A stretch of DNA of 39,218 bases, from the NCBI RefSeq assembly GCF_024978135.1, contig NZ_JANTEZ010000013.1, positions 1-39,218 on the forward strand. Direction: 5' to 3'. Below, piece after piece: positions 1-8,205 of this stretch. Position 1 is the first letter of the stretch. Each line of letters starts with the position of its first letter. The stretch is from Herbiconiux gentiana (GTDB taxonomy: Bacteria > Actinomycetota > Actinomycetes > Actinomycetales > Microbacteriaceae). The position numbers and the translations under genes were made by a program. The notes beneath the pieces are model-generated. The model was not told where the DNA came from. It saw nothing but the letters and a program-made list of their open reading frames with translations, and made no database searches.

Positions 1-108
1 GATGCCGCCGTCGTCGCGGATCGCGAGGATCGACCGCACCAGGTGCTGGCGGTAGCCCATGCGTCCGGTGACGCCGTTCATGATGATGCGAAGCGTCTGC
101 GTCGACAC
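1..108 (-). CDS. Gfo/Idh/MocA family oxidoreductase, N-terminal fragment (runs off the window)
   Basis: The complement reads from a GTG at 108 without a stop to base 1, giving 36 residues. It contains the stretch [13 protein letters not shown] followed by [13 protein letters not shown], which I recognise as the start of an actinobacterial branch of NAD(P)-dependent Gfo/Idh/MocA sugar oxidoreductases (Rossmann beta1-loop-alpha1, GVTGRMG being the dinucleotide-binding turn). Such enzymes oxidise or epimerise sugars and sugar acids. An AAAGGGG stretch lies 5-6 nt before the GTG and fits a ribosome binding site. The perfect palindrome at 137-152 just upstream suggests LacI-type control shared with the glycan genes to its right. 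Only the extreme N-terminus is visible, so the substrate is unknown. Confidence 0.75.
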   Translation of the reverse strand, partial: MSTQTLRIIMNGVTGRMGYRQHLVRSILAIRDDGGI

Positions 109-136
109 GTCGTCCCCTTTGGTCAAGCTCCCCGGA

Positions 137-152
137 TGGAAAGCGCTTTCCA
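137..152. promoter_or_regulatory. LacI-family operator, perfect 16-bp palindrome
   Basis: The sequence TGGAAAGCGCTTTCCA is fully self-complementary around the central CG typical of LacI/GalR operators. It lies 28 bp upstream of the GTG of the leftward oxidoreductase gene. It matches the sites at 636-651 and 8138-8153 in the form TGGAnAGCGnTnTCCA, so the same regulator (most likely the LacI protein encoded at 4911-5975) probably binds all three. Confidence 0.8.
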
Positions 153-212
153 GCACGATAGAGCACGCCACGGAATGGGGCAAGTGCGGATTGTGACGGT
201 GCGTTCAGCCGA

Positions 213-580
213 TCAGTCGATGCGGGGTGCGCTCTCGCGGATGCGGATGCGCACCTCTACTGGCGAAAAGGGCTGGTCTTCATTCAGGGCGGCGCTAAGA
301 GCTTGACGGCCAATTTCGGGAAGTGGAATGGCGACTGTAGTGAGACCTGGAGTGACGTCTCGCCCGGGCCGACGTGGAGGCGAAGTGGGTCGAACCCGCG
401 CACCCGTTCGCGAGGAGTAACTGCAGCCGCGGGTCCGGCCATTACGACGAAGTTCTCATAACCCAACTCGAGAAGCGTGCGGCCAAGCTCTGCCGCGCCA
501 GCACGGTTGTGAACTTCGACTAGGCCTCGCGAGGTTCGACCTTCGGGGTCGCCGTCTGGTCGGGAGCCGACGAACGAGAA
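213..580 (-). pseudogene. Remnant of a LacI-family regulator (internal deletion, frame change, no HTH)
   Basis: Two pieces of a LacI-family effector domain can be read on the complement. The upstream piece (about 375-580) includes NRAGAAELGRTLLELGY and VTPRERVRGF, the usual core after the first hinge crossing. The downstream piece (213-360), in another frame, reads TPGLTTVAIPLPEIGRQAL and ends in EVRIRIRESAPRID and a TGA at 213, a typical LacI C-terminus. About 100 residues between them are missing, and no helix-turn-helix is present upstream, where the promoter of the secreted lyase now lies. The gene can no longer make a repressor. The upstream edge of homology is approximate. Confidence 0.75.
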
Positions 581-635
581 GCACAACTCTCGAGTATGGG
601 TTGCGCTCCTGACGGGCAGCTGCGAAACTCCGTTG

Positions 636-651
636 TGGATAGCGCTGTCCA
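636..651. promoter_or_regulatory. LacI-family operator before the secreted lyase gene
   Basis: TGGATAGCGCTGTCCA, a 16-bp near-palindrome with one mismatched pair, ends 26 bp before the ATG at 678. It differs by two bases from the operator at 137 and by one from that at 8138, so it probably represses the downstream gene through the same LacI protein. Confidence 0.78.
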
Positions 652-677
652 GACGGTTCTGCGATGAGGGAGAAACC

Positions 678-3600
678 ATGACGATCGAACGTGGATCACG
701 GTGGATGCGGCGGGTGGCGGCGATGACCGTTGCGGCTAGCGTCCTGACTGGAGCAGCGATTGCCGGAGCCCCAGTTGCCGCATCAGCTGATGAGGTGGCG
801 GCGGTCCAGATCCTGACGACGGTAGGGCCGGAGGGAATGCAGCACCCTGGGATCGGCGTAACGGCGGATTCATTGCAGACGGCGCAGACCGCGGTGAAGG
901 AACGCACGGAACCGTGGGCAAGCTACTTCGACGCGATGGCGATGACCGGTTATGCTTCCCGCACCCTCACGCCCGCCAATCAGGGCGCCAGAGACGGCGT
1001 GCCGGCTCTTGATTCGTTTGACAGTCAGACCGTCAACAGCAAGTTCATCCCTGATGCCCTCGGCGCTTACACGCAGGCGTTGATGTACCTGTTCACCGAC
1101 GACCCGGTGTATCGGGAGAACGCGCTGAAGATCGTGCGGGTGTGGAGCCACCTCGACCCTGCAAAATTCGCTGAGTTCCCCGACTCCCACATTCACACGG
1201 GGGTGCCGCTGTACCGAATGGTCGCTGCCGCGGAGTTGCTGCGCCACACCAGCGTCGTACCGGGCTCGACCCCGTACCCGCTGGAGTGGACTCAGGCTGA
1301 CACGGATGCGTTGACCGCGAACCTGATCGTGCCGGCGACTGAGACGTTCCTTCACGACAACTCGCACTACTTCAACCAGCACACGTTCCCGATCATTGGA
1401 GCGATGTCGGGCTACATCTTCACCGACAACCGGGCGCGCTATGACGAAGCCGTTGAATGGTTCACCGTCAACGCCTCCGCTCCCGATCCCAGCATCAACG
1501 GGGCGCTGTCGTCGATGTTCCGGCTGATCAAGAAGTCCGACCCCGTCAATCCCTACGGGTACAGCTTCGTGCAGCACACCGAGATGGGCAGGGATCAGGC
1601 CCACTCCGGCGGCGACGTCAACGTGCTCACCACGCTGGCCCGCCTCGTGGACGTGCAGGGAACCAAGCTCGACCCGACAACCGGCGCCCCCTCCACCGGA
1701 AAGAAGGCCGTTGACCCCTACCGTTTCCTCGACAACCGCCTCTTGAAGGGCGCCGATGCGTTCACCGGGTTCATGATGGGCCACGATGTGCCTTGGGTGG
1801 ACGTGTCCGGTGGCGAGACGAAGCTTTCCCAGTGGTACCGCGGCCGCTGGTCGAACACGCTGAACGAGCTGTACACGATCTACACCGAGCGTGGCGTCAA
1901 CGTCGAGAAGATCGCCCCGTACATCGCCGAGCAGCACCGTCAGGCAGACGGCGCCTTGTTCTTTAACGGCAACAGCGCGGAGATCGGTACCGTGGTGGGC
2001 GACAACGGGCTCCGAAGCTTCTGGGGCGGCAGCGACCCCGGTGCTGAGTACTGGCTCTCTCTCCCGGCTGACACCGCCGGAACGGTTCCTCCGGTGCCGG
2101 CGGACTCGAATCTGCAGTTCGAGACGAAGGGTGCCGCGATCGACAAACGGTCCAAACTCGTCACTGAAGGCGACCGCACGTTCCTTCGCGTTAACCCGTC
2201 GCGGGATGGGACCACAATCTCGATGCGGTCGATGTCGTACGGCCCCCGCACTTCATACTCCCCTGTCGGTGTCATGGTGCGCACCACCGATACCGCGACG
2301 CTCGAGATCCGAAGCAAGCTCGACGGGAACCCGTACCAGAGCCTGACGATCCCGAACACGAACGGGCAATGGCGATACATCACCTACGACATGGACACCC
2401 ACGTCGTGCCCCTGTCCGCCATGGGTGATAACAACATCGTGTTCTACACCGTCGTCGGGAAGGGCAAGAAGCTCGACTTCGATTTCGTCAACGCCCTCGC
2501 CCCCGGCCTGCTGACTCCTCCCCGGTTCGCTCAGGGAGCATCGACAACGATCATCGGGGTCGTCGGAACTGCGATCACCGCCGACCTGTCGGCAACCGAC
2601 GCCGGCGGAGACGCTCTCGCATACACGGCGGTCGATGCACCAAAACGGTCAGCGTACGACGCCGGTACCGGCGCGTTCACGTGGACTGCCAAGCCCAGCG
2701 AGGTCGGCGACCGCACCTTCGTCGCTCAGGCCAGCGACGGGCAGGCCGACACTGCTCTCGCGGTCACCCTCCGGGTTGCCGCGAACCGGGCCGACGCCAT
2801 CACCTTGGCGAAAGACGGGTTCGATGACAGCGCCGTCTACACCAGCGACTCGTTGGCTGCGTACACTTCCGCGGTGACCGCCGCCGAGGCGCTGATCCCC
2901 GGCGGTAGCGCGGATGAGTTCGCGGGAGCACTGACCGCGGTGCGTGATGCTGTTGCTCAGCTGGCACTGCTCAACCCGGTTCGTCCCGACGGGACACTGG
3001 ACTACGCGAAGATCTCCACATCCACTCTCGGAGCGGACGTCATCGGGAACCTCTCCGACGACGACAATGCCACCTTCTCCGGCGACCTGTTCACCCCTTC
3101 GGTGACGATCGACTTCGGCGCCGGCTACCGGGTTGCAGCGTCTGCTTTCGAGCTGCAGGCGAGGATCGGTTTCGGTAACCGCTCCAAGGGCGCGAACGTC
3201 TACGGATCCAACGACAACGTCGTGTGGACGAAGCTGACGGACACTCAGACCACCAACACGGACGCGCTCGAGCGGCTGGCCGTCATCGATGCGGAAAAGT
3301 CCACCCCGTACCGATTCTTCAAGGTGCAGGTCGATGACCCCGGAGTGCCCACCGACCCGAACTACCCCGGGATCTTCAGCCTCTCCGAGCTGCACATCGA
3401 CGGTGTCCGCTCGGAGGTGGTGAACGCGATATCGACCGCCACGATCACCTCATCGAACCCGCTGCCCGGCCGCGCAGCCGACGGCGACACCGTGACCGTG
3501 GCGTTCACCAGCACCGACGACATCACGAACGTTCAGGTGACGATCGAGGGAGCGCCCGCCACGGTGACGGGTGGCCCGAGGGACTGGACGGCAACGCGAG

Positions 3601-4901
3601 TGCTGCCCGACACGGGCGCATTCGGCCAGCAACTCGCCTTCAAGGTCGACTACGCCACCTCAGCCGGAGTGCGGGCCGATCCGTTGGTCGTCACCACAGA
3701 CAGCACCTCGCTGTACCTCGCCGATGACACCGGATTCATCCCTGACGCGGCTGCCAAGGTGACCGCCGTCGCACTCGACGGGGAACCGTCCCCGTCAACC
3801 ACATCGCACGTGGCGAAAATGTTCGACAGCAACCCGGGCACGTTCAGTGACGTGGGTCCGGTGAACGGGCAGTACGCCATCACCCTCGACACCGGGGAGC
3901 AGGCATCATTCGCCTTGAACCGGGTGGAGATCCTGGTTCGCCAGGACTCCTTCGGTCCTGGCCGGGCATCGGGCCTGTTCCTGCAGGGATCGAACGACCT
4001 CACGACCTGGTCGAAGATCACCCCGAACGCCGCACCGACGATGGGTTGGCAGAACCTTACGGTCACTCCGAACACGCCGTTCCGGTTTGTGCGCATCTCC
4101 AACAACAACTGGATCAACATTGCAGAACTGCGCCTGTACGGCCAGTACACCGCGCCCCCGGCGTCAGCGATCACGACCGTCAGCACAGCGAGCTCAAACG
4201 CGATCAGCAATCTCGCGGTTCCCGGCGACACCGTGACCGTGTCGTTCAGCACGGCAACACCGGTTAGTGCCACGTCGGTCATGATCGAGGGCACCGCGGT
4301 CGCGGGTGTCAGCAACGATGGCCGCACCTGGACGGCCTCCAGGGTCGTCGACGCTGGCTGGTCGGCGAACAAGAAGGTCGACTTCCGGATCGACTACACC
4401 GATGCGGCCGGTGCGGCCGGGCGGGGAACGAACCGTACGACGGATGCGTCTAGCGTCTACCTCACCCGTGACGACGGCCTGATCACCGGTCTCGCTTCTG
4501 GAGTCGTCGCCGTTTCACCGACGGGGTCGCCGGAACCAGCGAAAGATGCTCACGTGGCGAAGCTGTTCGACCGCTCTATCGGCACGTTCACCGACGTGGG
4601 CCCGGTCGGCGGCCAGTTCTACCTGATCCTGGATCTGGGCACCGGCGAGACTGTCACGGTGGACCGCGCAGAGTTCCTCGTCCGCCAGGACGGGAACGGC
4701 GTCAGTCGAGCTGCGAGCACCTACCTTCAGGGATCGAATGATTTGACCACCTGGACGCGGATCACACCGAACGCCACGGGGACGCTGGCGTGGCAAAGTC
4801 TCGCATCCGCCACTCCCGGTACCGGGTTCCGCTATGTGCGGATCAGCAGTACTGACTGGATCAACATCGCGGAGCTACGCCTGTTCGGAACGGCCAGCTA
4901 G
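678..4901 (+). CDS. Secreted multimodular alginate-lyase-like protein with discoidin modules
   Basis: The product has 1407 residues. The ATG at 678 is preceded by GAGGGAGAAA and begins a signal peptide (RR near the start, hydrophobic core, AxA site before DEV near residue 36); the frame stays open to a TTG at 633, but that would overlap the operator. Residues ~45-600 resemble the alpha/alpha-toroid of alginate-lyase-like polysaccharide lyases (PF05426 type), with NSHYFNQHTF (~229) and EMGRDQAH (~302) as likely catalytic stretches. An Ig-like domain (~617-700) and a helical spacer follow. A discoidin-like module (~773-915) comes next, then two repeated units of Ig-like plus F5/8 type C domain (~914-1155 and ~1163-1407). 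It probably cleaves a plant or algal acidic polysaccharide outside the cell; the substrate is not determined. The operator at 636 indicates LacI control. Confidence 0.88.
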   Translation: MTIERGSRWMRRVAAMTVAASVLTGAAIAGAPVAASADEVAAVQILTTVGPEGMQHPGIGVTADSLQTAQTAVKERTEPWASYFDAMAMTGYASRTLTPANQGARDGVPALDSFDSQTVNSKFIPDALGAYTQALMYLFTDDPVYRENALKIVRVWSHLDPAKFAEFPDSHIHTGVPLYRMVAAAELLRHTSVVPGSTPYPLEWTQADTDALTANLIVPATETFLHDNSHYFNQHTFPIIGAMSGYIFTDNRARYDEAVEWFTVNASAPDPSINGALSSMFRLIKKSDPVNPYGYSFVQHTEMGRDQAHSGGDVNVLTTLARLVDVQGTKLDPTTGAPSTGKKAVDPYRFLDNRLLKGADAFTGFMMGHDVPWVDVSGGETKLSQWYRGRWSNTLNELYTIYTERGVNVEKIAPYIAEQHRQADGALFFNGNSAEIGTVVGDNGLRSFWGGSDPGAEYWLSLPADTAGTVPPVPADSNLQFETKGAAIDKRSKLVTEGDRTFLRVNPSRDGTTISMRSMSYGPRTSYSPVGVMVRTTDTATLEIRSKLDGNPYQSLTIPNTNGQWRYITYDMDTHVVPLSAMGDNNIVFYTVVGKGKKLDFDFVNALAPGLLTPPRFAQGASTTIIGVVGTAITADLSATDAGGDALAYTAVDAPKRSAYDAGTGAFTWTAKPSEVGDRTFVAQASDGQADTALAVTLRVAANRADAITLAKDGFDDSAVYTSDSLAAYTSAVTAAEALIPGGSADEFAGALTAVRDAVAQLALLNPVRPDGTLDYAKISTSTLGADVIGNLSDDDNATFSGDLFTPSVTIDFGAGYRVAASAFELQARIGFGNRSKGANVYGSNDNVVWTKLTDTQTTNTDALERLAVIDAEKSTPYRFFKVQVDDPGVPTDPNYPGIFSLSELHIDGVRSEVVNAISTATITSSNPLPGRAADGDTVTVAFTSTDDITNVQVTIEGAPATVTGGPRDWTATRVLPDTGAFGQQLAFKVDYATSAGVRADPLVVTTDSTSLYLADDTGFIPDAAAKVTAVALDGEPSPSTTSHVAKMFDSNPGTFSDVGPVNGQYAITLDTGEQASFALNRVEILVRQDSFGPGRASGLFLQGSNDLTTWSKITPNAAPTMGWQNLTVTPNTPFRFVRISNNNWINIAELRLYGQYTAPPASAITTVSTASSNAISNLAVPGDTVTVSFSTATPVSATSVMIEGTAVAGVSNDGRTWTASRVVDAGWSANKKVDFRIDYTDAAGAAGRGTNRTTDASSVYLTRDDGLITGLASGVVAVSPTGSPEPAKDAHVAKLFDRSIGTFTDVGPVGGQFYLILDLGTGETVTVDRAEFLVRQDGNGVSRAASTYLQGSNDLTTWTRITPNATGTLAWQSLASATPGTGFRYVRISSTDWINIAELRLFGTAS

Positions 4902-4910
4902 GCCGACCGG

Positions 4911-5975
4911 TCAGGGTAGGGAACGGTGCGGCTTCGGGCGGACGATTACGTCGGCCCGAAGCCGCACCGTTTCGTTGTTTCTGCGGTCCGAGGCGTCCTC
5001 GAGGATGCGATCCAGACAGGCTTCACCGAACTGCTCAAGCGGCATTGCGACCGTGCTGAACCCCGGAAGGAGGTCTGCCAACAAGGGGACGTTGTCAAAA
5101 CCGGACACCGTCATCTCATCGGGCACTCGGAATCCGATTTCGTTGAGAGCCACAATCGCGCCGACCGCCATCGCATCGCTCATCGCCGCAACGAGGTCAA
5201 CGTCGGCCAGCCTGGCCTGCAGGTCATACACAGCTGCGTAGCCGCCGTCTCGAGAGAACTCTCCATGCATGACCGCTATCGGGCTGAGGCCGGCCGCAGC
5301 GAGACCAGCTTCGAAACCGGTGACCCGCTCAAGCGACGTCACTTCACCCTCTGGACCGGCCAGGATCGCGATGCGGTGGTGGGTGAGGGCAAGCTGAGTG
5401 GCGAGCTCGGCGGCCGCAGACTCCGTGTCAACGGTCACTCGGGCAAACGGGAGAGTGCTGTCTCCGATCACCACGACTCGGGCGCCGCTGTCTTCGAGGC
5501 TGCTCAACTCTTGCCTGAATCTGGACTCGCGGGGCTCGTCGGTCGTGCGGCTCGTGGCGATGATGACTCCCCGGTGGCGTTCTCCACGGAGGGCCCGGAC
5601 GATTTCCAATTCGCGGACGGGATCGTCATGGGTTGTGCGCACGGCAACCGACATGCCCCGGCTCTCCGCCGCGGCCATCACGCCTGCCATGATCGTTGCC
5701 GATCCGAAGTCACGGATGTCCGTGACGATCAGCGCGATCGTGCGGGCTGCACCGACTGCGATCGTCTGAGCCGCCGGGTTGACCGTGTAGCCCAGCGCCT
5801 GGGCGGCGTCCTGCACCTTGCGGCGGCGCTCTTGTGACCCGCTGCGGGTACCGCGCACCCCCGGGTTCAGGATGCGCGACGCGGTGATCAGGGACACTCC
5901 TGCCGCCTCGGCCACATCGGCCAGTGTGGGCGGGCGAACTCCTCGGCCCGCGGGCGGAGAGGGGTTGTCAGTCAC
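4911..5975 (-). CDS. LacI-family transcriptional regulator (glycan block)
   Basis: The 354-residue product has the family's usual length. The N-terminal HTH reads TLADVAEAAGVSLITASRIL (~17-36) and is followed by a hinge helix region ending near NPAAQTIA. A periplasmic-binding-protein-like effector domain covers ~65-340. The GTG start at 5975 has GGAAGGGGG just upstream. It lies 33 nt behind the alpha-galactosidase stop on the same strand and is probably co-transcribed with it. It most likely represses the local operators at 137, 636 and 8138 and is released by a galactoside or related sugar; this pairing is inferred from position and site similarity. The last codons double as a terminator for the facing gene. 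Confidence 0.92.
   Translation of the reverse strand: MTDNPSPPAGRGVRPPTLADVAEAAGVSLITASRILNPGVRGTRSGSQERRRKVQDAAQALGYTVNPAAQTIAVGAARTIALIVTDIRDFGSATIMAGVMAAAESRGMSVAVRTTHDDPVRELEIVRALRGERHRGVIIATSRTTDEPRESRFRQELSSLEDSGARVVVIGDSTLPFARVTVDTESAAAELATQLALTHHRIAILAGPEGEVTSLERVTGFEAGLAAAGLSPIAVMHGEFSRDGGYAAVYDLQARLADVDLVAAMSDAMAVGAIVALNEIGFRVPDEMTVSGFDNVPLLADLLPGFSTVAMPLEQFGEACLDRILEDASDRRNNETVRLRADVIVRPKPHRSLP
4922..4971 (+). terminator. Strong hairpin between convergent genes, inside the LacI 3' coding end
   Basis: Perfect 18-bp arms at 4922-4939 and 4954-4971 surround a 14-nt loop, and the plus strand continues into a T-rich stretch (gtttcgttgtttct). It fits a rho-independent terminator for the secreted lyase gene ending at 4901. 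The hairpin lies wholly within the last codons of the opposite LacI gene, whose stop is at 4911. Confidence 0.75.
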
Positions 5976-6008
5976 GGTGCCCCCTTCCTGCTCACGGCAG
6001 CTCCCAGG

Positions 6009-8114
6009 CTAGCTCACGCGAAAACGCAGGATCCGCGCCGCAGTGCCAGCTGGCACATCCACCACCGGTTCGCCCTCGGTTGAGGTCACGGCCCATTCCG
6101 GGTGCGAGGCCACTGGGGGGAACACCTGCTCGGCAACGACCGCGTTCGCACTCAGCGGCAGAGGAAGGTCGAGATGCCGACTCGCACCAGCATCACCGCG
6201 TGACCAGATCGCGACAAGGGCGCTGCCGTCGCTCATCTGCAGACCAAGCGACAGGATGTCGTCGTCCCAGCCGGGAAGACCAGTCGGGTAGAACGGTAGG
6301 GACGTGGCGATGTCATCGCGCAGGCTTCGGTGCACAGCAACGGCACTTTGGACGAGACCGAATTGGGTGGCGTCGAGCTCGTTGAGGAACCCGGACAGGT
6401 AGAGCCGTCCCATGATTCCGGCGACGAGCGAAAACCCCGTTTCCTCCTCACTCCATCCCGCAACGGGGTACGCCCAGTTCCCGCATTGCTCGGGCGGCAT
6501 TGAGACCGGCGCGGATGCGGCGATCGGCGGGTAGAGACGGTAGTCCTGCTGGTCGCTGGTCGATTGGAGGTGGCTGACCGAGACCAGCGAGGAATCCATG
6601 CGCATCGCGCCGGAACTGCAGTTCTCGAAAAGCACCTTCGGGTGACGCTCCTGGACCGCGATCAGCCAGTCTCGGAACGCGCGGGTGTGCCCGAGGAGGC
6701 CGTCCCCCGGCTCCGAGGCTGAGAGGTCGGTTCCGACGCCGGGGTTGATGTTGTAGTCGAGCTTGAAGTAACTCACCCCGTACGTCTCGACGAGGTGATC
6801 GACCGTCCGGTCGAGGTGCTCTCGGGCGGCAGGGTGGCGAAAGTCAAGGTGGAATCGGTCGTGCTCCCGCACGCGCACTCCGTGGCGCTGGAAGAACGCC
6901 TCGTCCGGCAGTTCGGTGGCCGCGGGGCTGACGGCGCCGACGATCTCGGGTTCGAGCCAGAGCCCGCTGCGCATTCCAGCAGTGTGGATCGCGTCGATGA
7001 TCTCGTCGAGGCCGTTGCTGAATCGGGAGGTCGCTTCCCGCCACTCCCCGATCGTCGACCACCAGTCCCCGATCGTCGGGTCGGCGAACCAGCCGGCGTC
7101 GATGCAGAAGTACTCCGCGCCTGCACGGGCTGCGCCGTCAATGAGCGGCAGCAATTTTTCCGTGGTGGGTTCGCCCATCAGCGTGTTCATGAAGTCGTTG
7201 TAGATGACCGGCAAGGCGGCGTCAGCGGGCCGGCCGAGCCGGATCGCTCGTCGATACTGCGTCAGGGCACCGATGGCAGCATCCCGCCCGCCCGCGACGA
7301 CTGCGACCGTCGCGGGGACACTCTCGAACGAGGCCCCGGGCGCGAGTTGGTGCGCGAAGCTGTGCTCCGCATCGGTCGGCCCGAAGAGGCCGAGAACCGC
7401 CCCTTGCGCCCTCTGGCTGACTTCTTGATACCAAGCCCCGCTCGTCTCGATCTGCCACGCCATTGCGGTCCGATCGTCGTGTCGGGTCAGCACCCCTGCG
7501 GGCACGTGCTCCCCGGTGGACCAGGCGCCGTGGCTGGTGCGCGCGAAACGGCCTCGCCCGTCTTGGCCATGGAAACGAAGATTGAGGTACGGTACGACAT
7601 CTCGGAGAGGCTGCTCCCTCCACCGGCCTTCGGCTAGCCATTCGCTTTCGCCGAGAGCGATCGTGGTCTCAGCGAGATCGCTCTCGCTTGATCCGATCCC
7701 CACCAGGAGCGAGCTGATGACGGTGAGCGTTACCGGCACGAGGGACTCATTCGTGACCGTGTTCGTGACCGTGATCGCCGGAACGGACCCGAAGCGCGTC
7801 AAACGCGTCCGCACGACTAACCCACTATAGTCGTCGCGCTGAGTCACCGTCAGAGTCTTGGACTCCCCCGCGACCGTCAGGTCGTAACCCGTGAAGCGCA
7901 GCCGCTCCCCCACCGCGCTCCGCACGTAGGCCTGGCTCGTGCGGGCTCGCTGCTCCTGCAGCGTGAACACCTCCACCATGCCGACACCCTCACTGCCAAA
8001 CCCGGCACAGCCAAAGAAACCAGCAAGCGACACAGGCTGATCCACAGCAATATTCAGGCTCAACCCGAACTGCTCCGCAGCTTCAATGGCCTCATCGGCT
8101 TGGATCGAATGCAC
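6009..8114 (-). CDS. GH36-type alpha-galactosidase
   Basis: The 701-residue product has the length and layout of GH36 alpha-galactosidases: an N-terminal beta-sandwich, a (beta/alpha)8 catalytic barrel (~310-620) and a C-terminal beta domain. The nucleophile is Asp453 in KLDYN, and the acid/base lies in SDQQD (521-524). FCIDAGWF and LFENCSSGAMRMD are further family signatures. It removes terminal alpha-1,6-linked galactose from oligosaccharides or galactomannan side chains. No signal peptide is seen, so it probably acts in the cytoplasm on imported sugars. The GTG start at 8114 was chosen because GAGGGAG precedes it; the frame is open further upstream, but that stretch covers the operator and the divergent gene. 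The operator at 8138 lies in its promoter region. Confidence 0.93.
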   Translation of the reverse strand: MHSIQADEAIEAAEQFGLSLNIAVDQPVSLAGFFGCAGFGSEGVGMVEVFTLQEQRARTSQAYVRSAVGERLRFTGYDLTVAGESKTLTVTQRDDYSGLVVRTRLTRFGSVPAITVTNTVTNESLVPVTLTVISSLLVGIGSSESDLAETTIALGESEWLAEGRWREQPLRDVVPYLNLRFHGQDGRGRFARTSHGAWSTGEHVPAGVLTRHDDRTAMAWQIETSGAWYQEVSQRAQGAVLGLFGPTDAEHSFAHQLAPGASFESVPATVAVVAGGRDAAIGALTQYRRAIRLGRPADAALPVIYNDFMNTLMGEPTTEKLLPLIDGAARAGAEYFCIDAGWFADPTIGDWWSTIGEWREATSRFSNGLDEIIDAIHTAGMRSGLWLEPEIVGAVSPAATELPDEAFFQRHGVRVREHDRFHLDFRHPAAREHLDRTVDHLVETYGVSYFKLDYNINPGVGTDLSASEPGDGLLGHTRAFRDWLIAVQERHPKVLFENCSSGAMRMDSSLVSVSHLQSTSDQQDYRLYPPIAASAPVSMPPEQCGNWAYPVAGWSEEETGFSLVAGIMGRLYLSGFLNELDATQFGLVQSAVAVHRSLRDDIATSLPFYPTGLPGWDDDILSLGLQMSDGSALVAIWSRGDAGASRHLDLPLPLSANAVVAEQVFPPVASHPEWAVTSTEGEPVVDVPAGTAARILRFRVS

Positions 8115-8137
8115 GGCGTCGACTCCCTCGTCTCGAT

Positions 8138-8153
8138 TGGATAGCGTTGTCCA
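8138..8153. promoter_or_regulatory. LacI-family operator between alpha-galactosidase and GH43
   Basis: TGGATAGCGTTGTCCA lies 23 bp upstream of the leftward GH36 start and 52 bp upstream of the rightward GH43 start. It differs by a single base from the site at 636, so it can plausibly control both divergent genes. Confidence 0.78.
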
Positions 8154-8205
8154 AGCATAGAGGGGCAGCACCTGCGCCATCGTGCAGACAGTGAGGGCGG
8201 TAGGC

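Noticed and set aside
284-907. 207-residue open frame on the complement as an intact gene
   Set aside because: Only its C-terminal half resembles LacI. The rest is the antisense of the lyase start, and the true LacI C-terminus is in another frame, so it is treated as a remnant.
870-1937. Long open frame on the complement inside the secreted lyase gene
   Set aside because: It is a shadow of the high-GC coding strand: no family motif, and the plus strand has a signal peptide and domain matches throughout.
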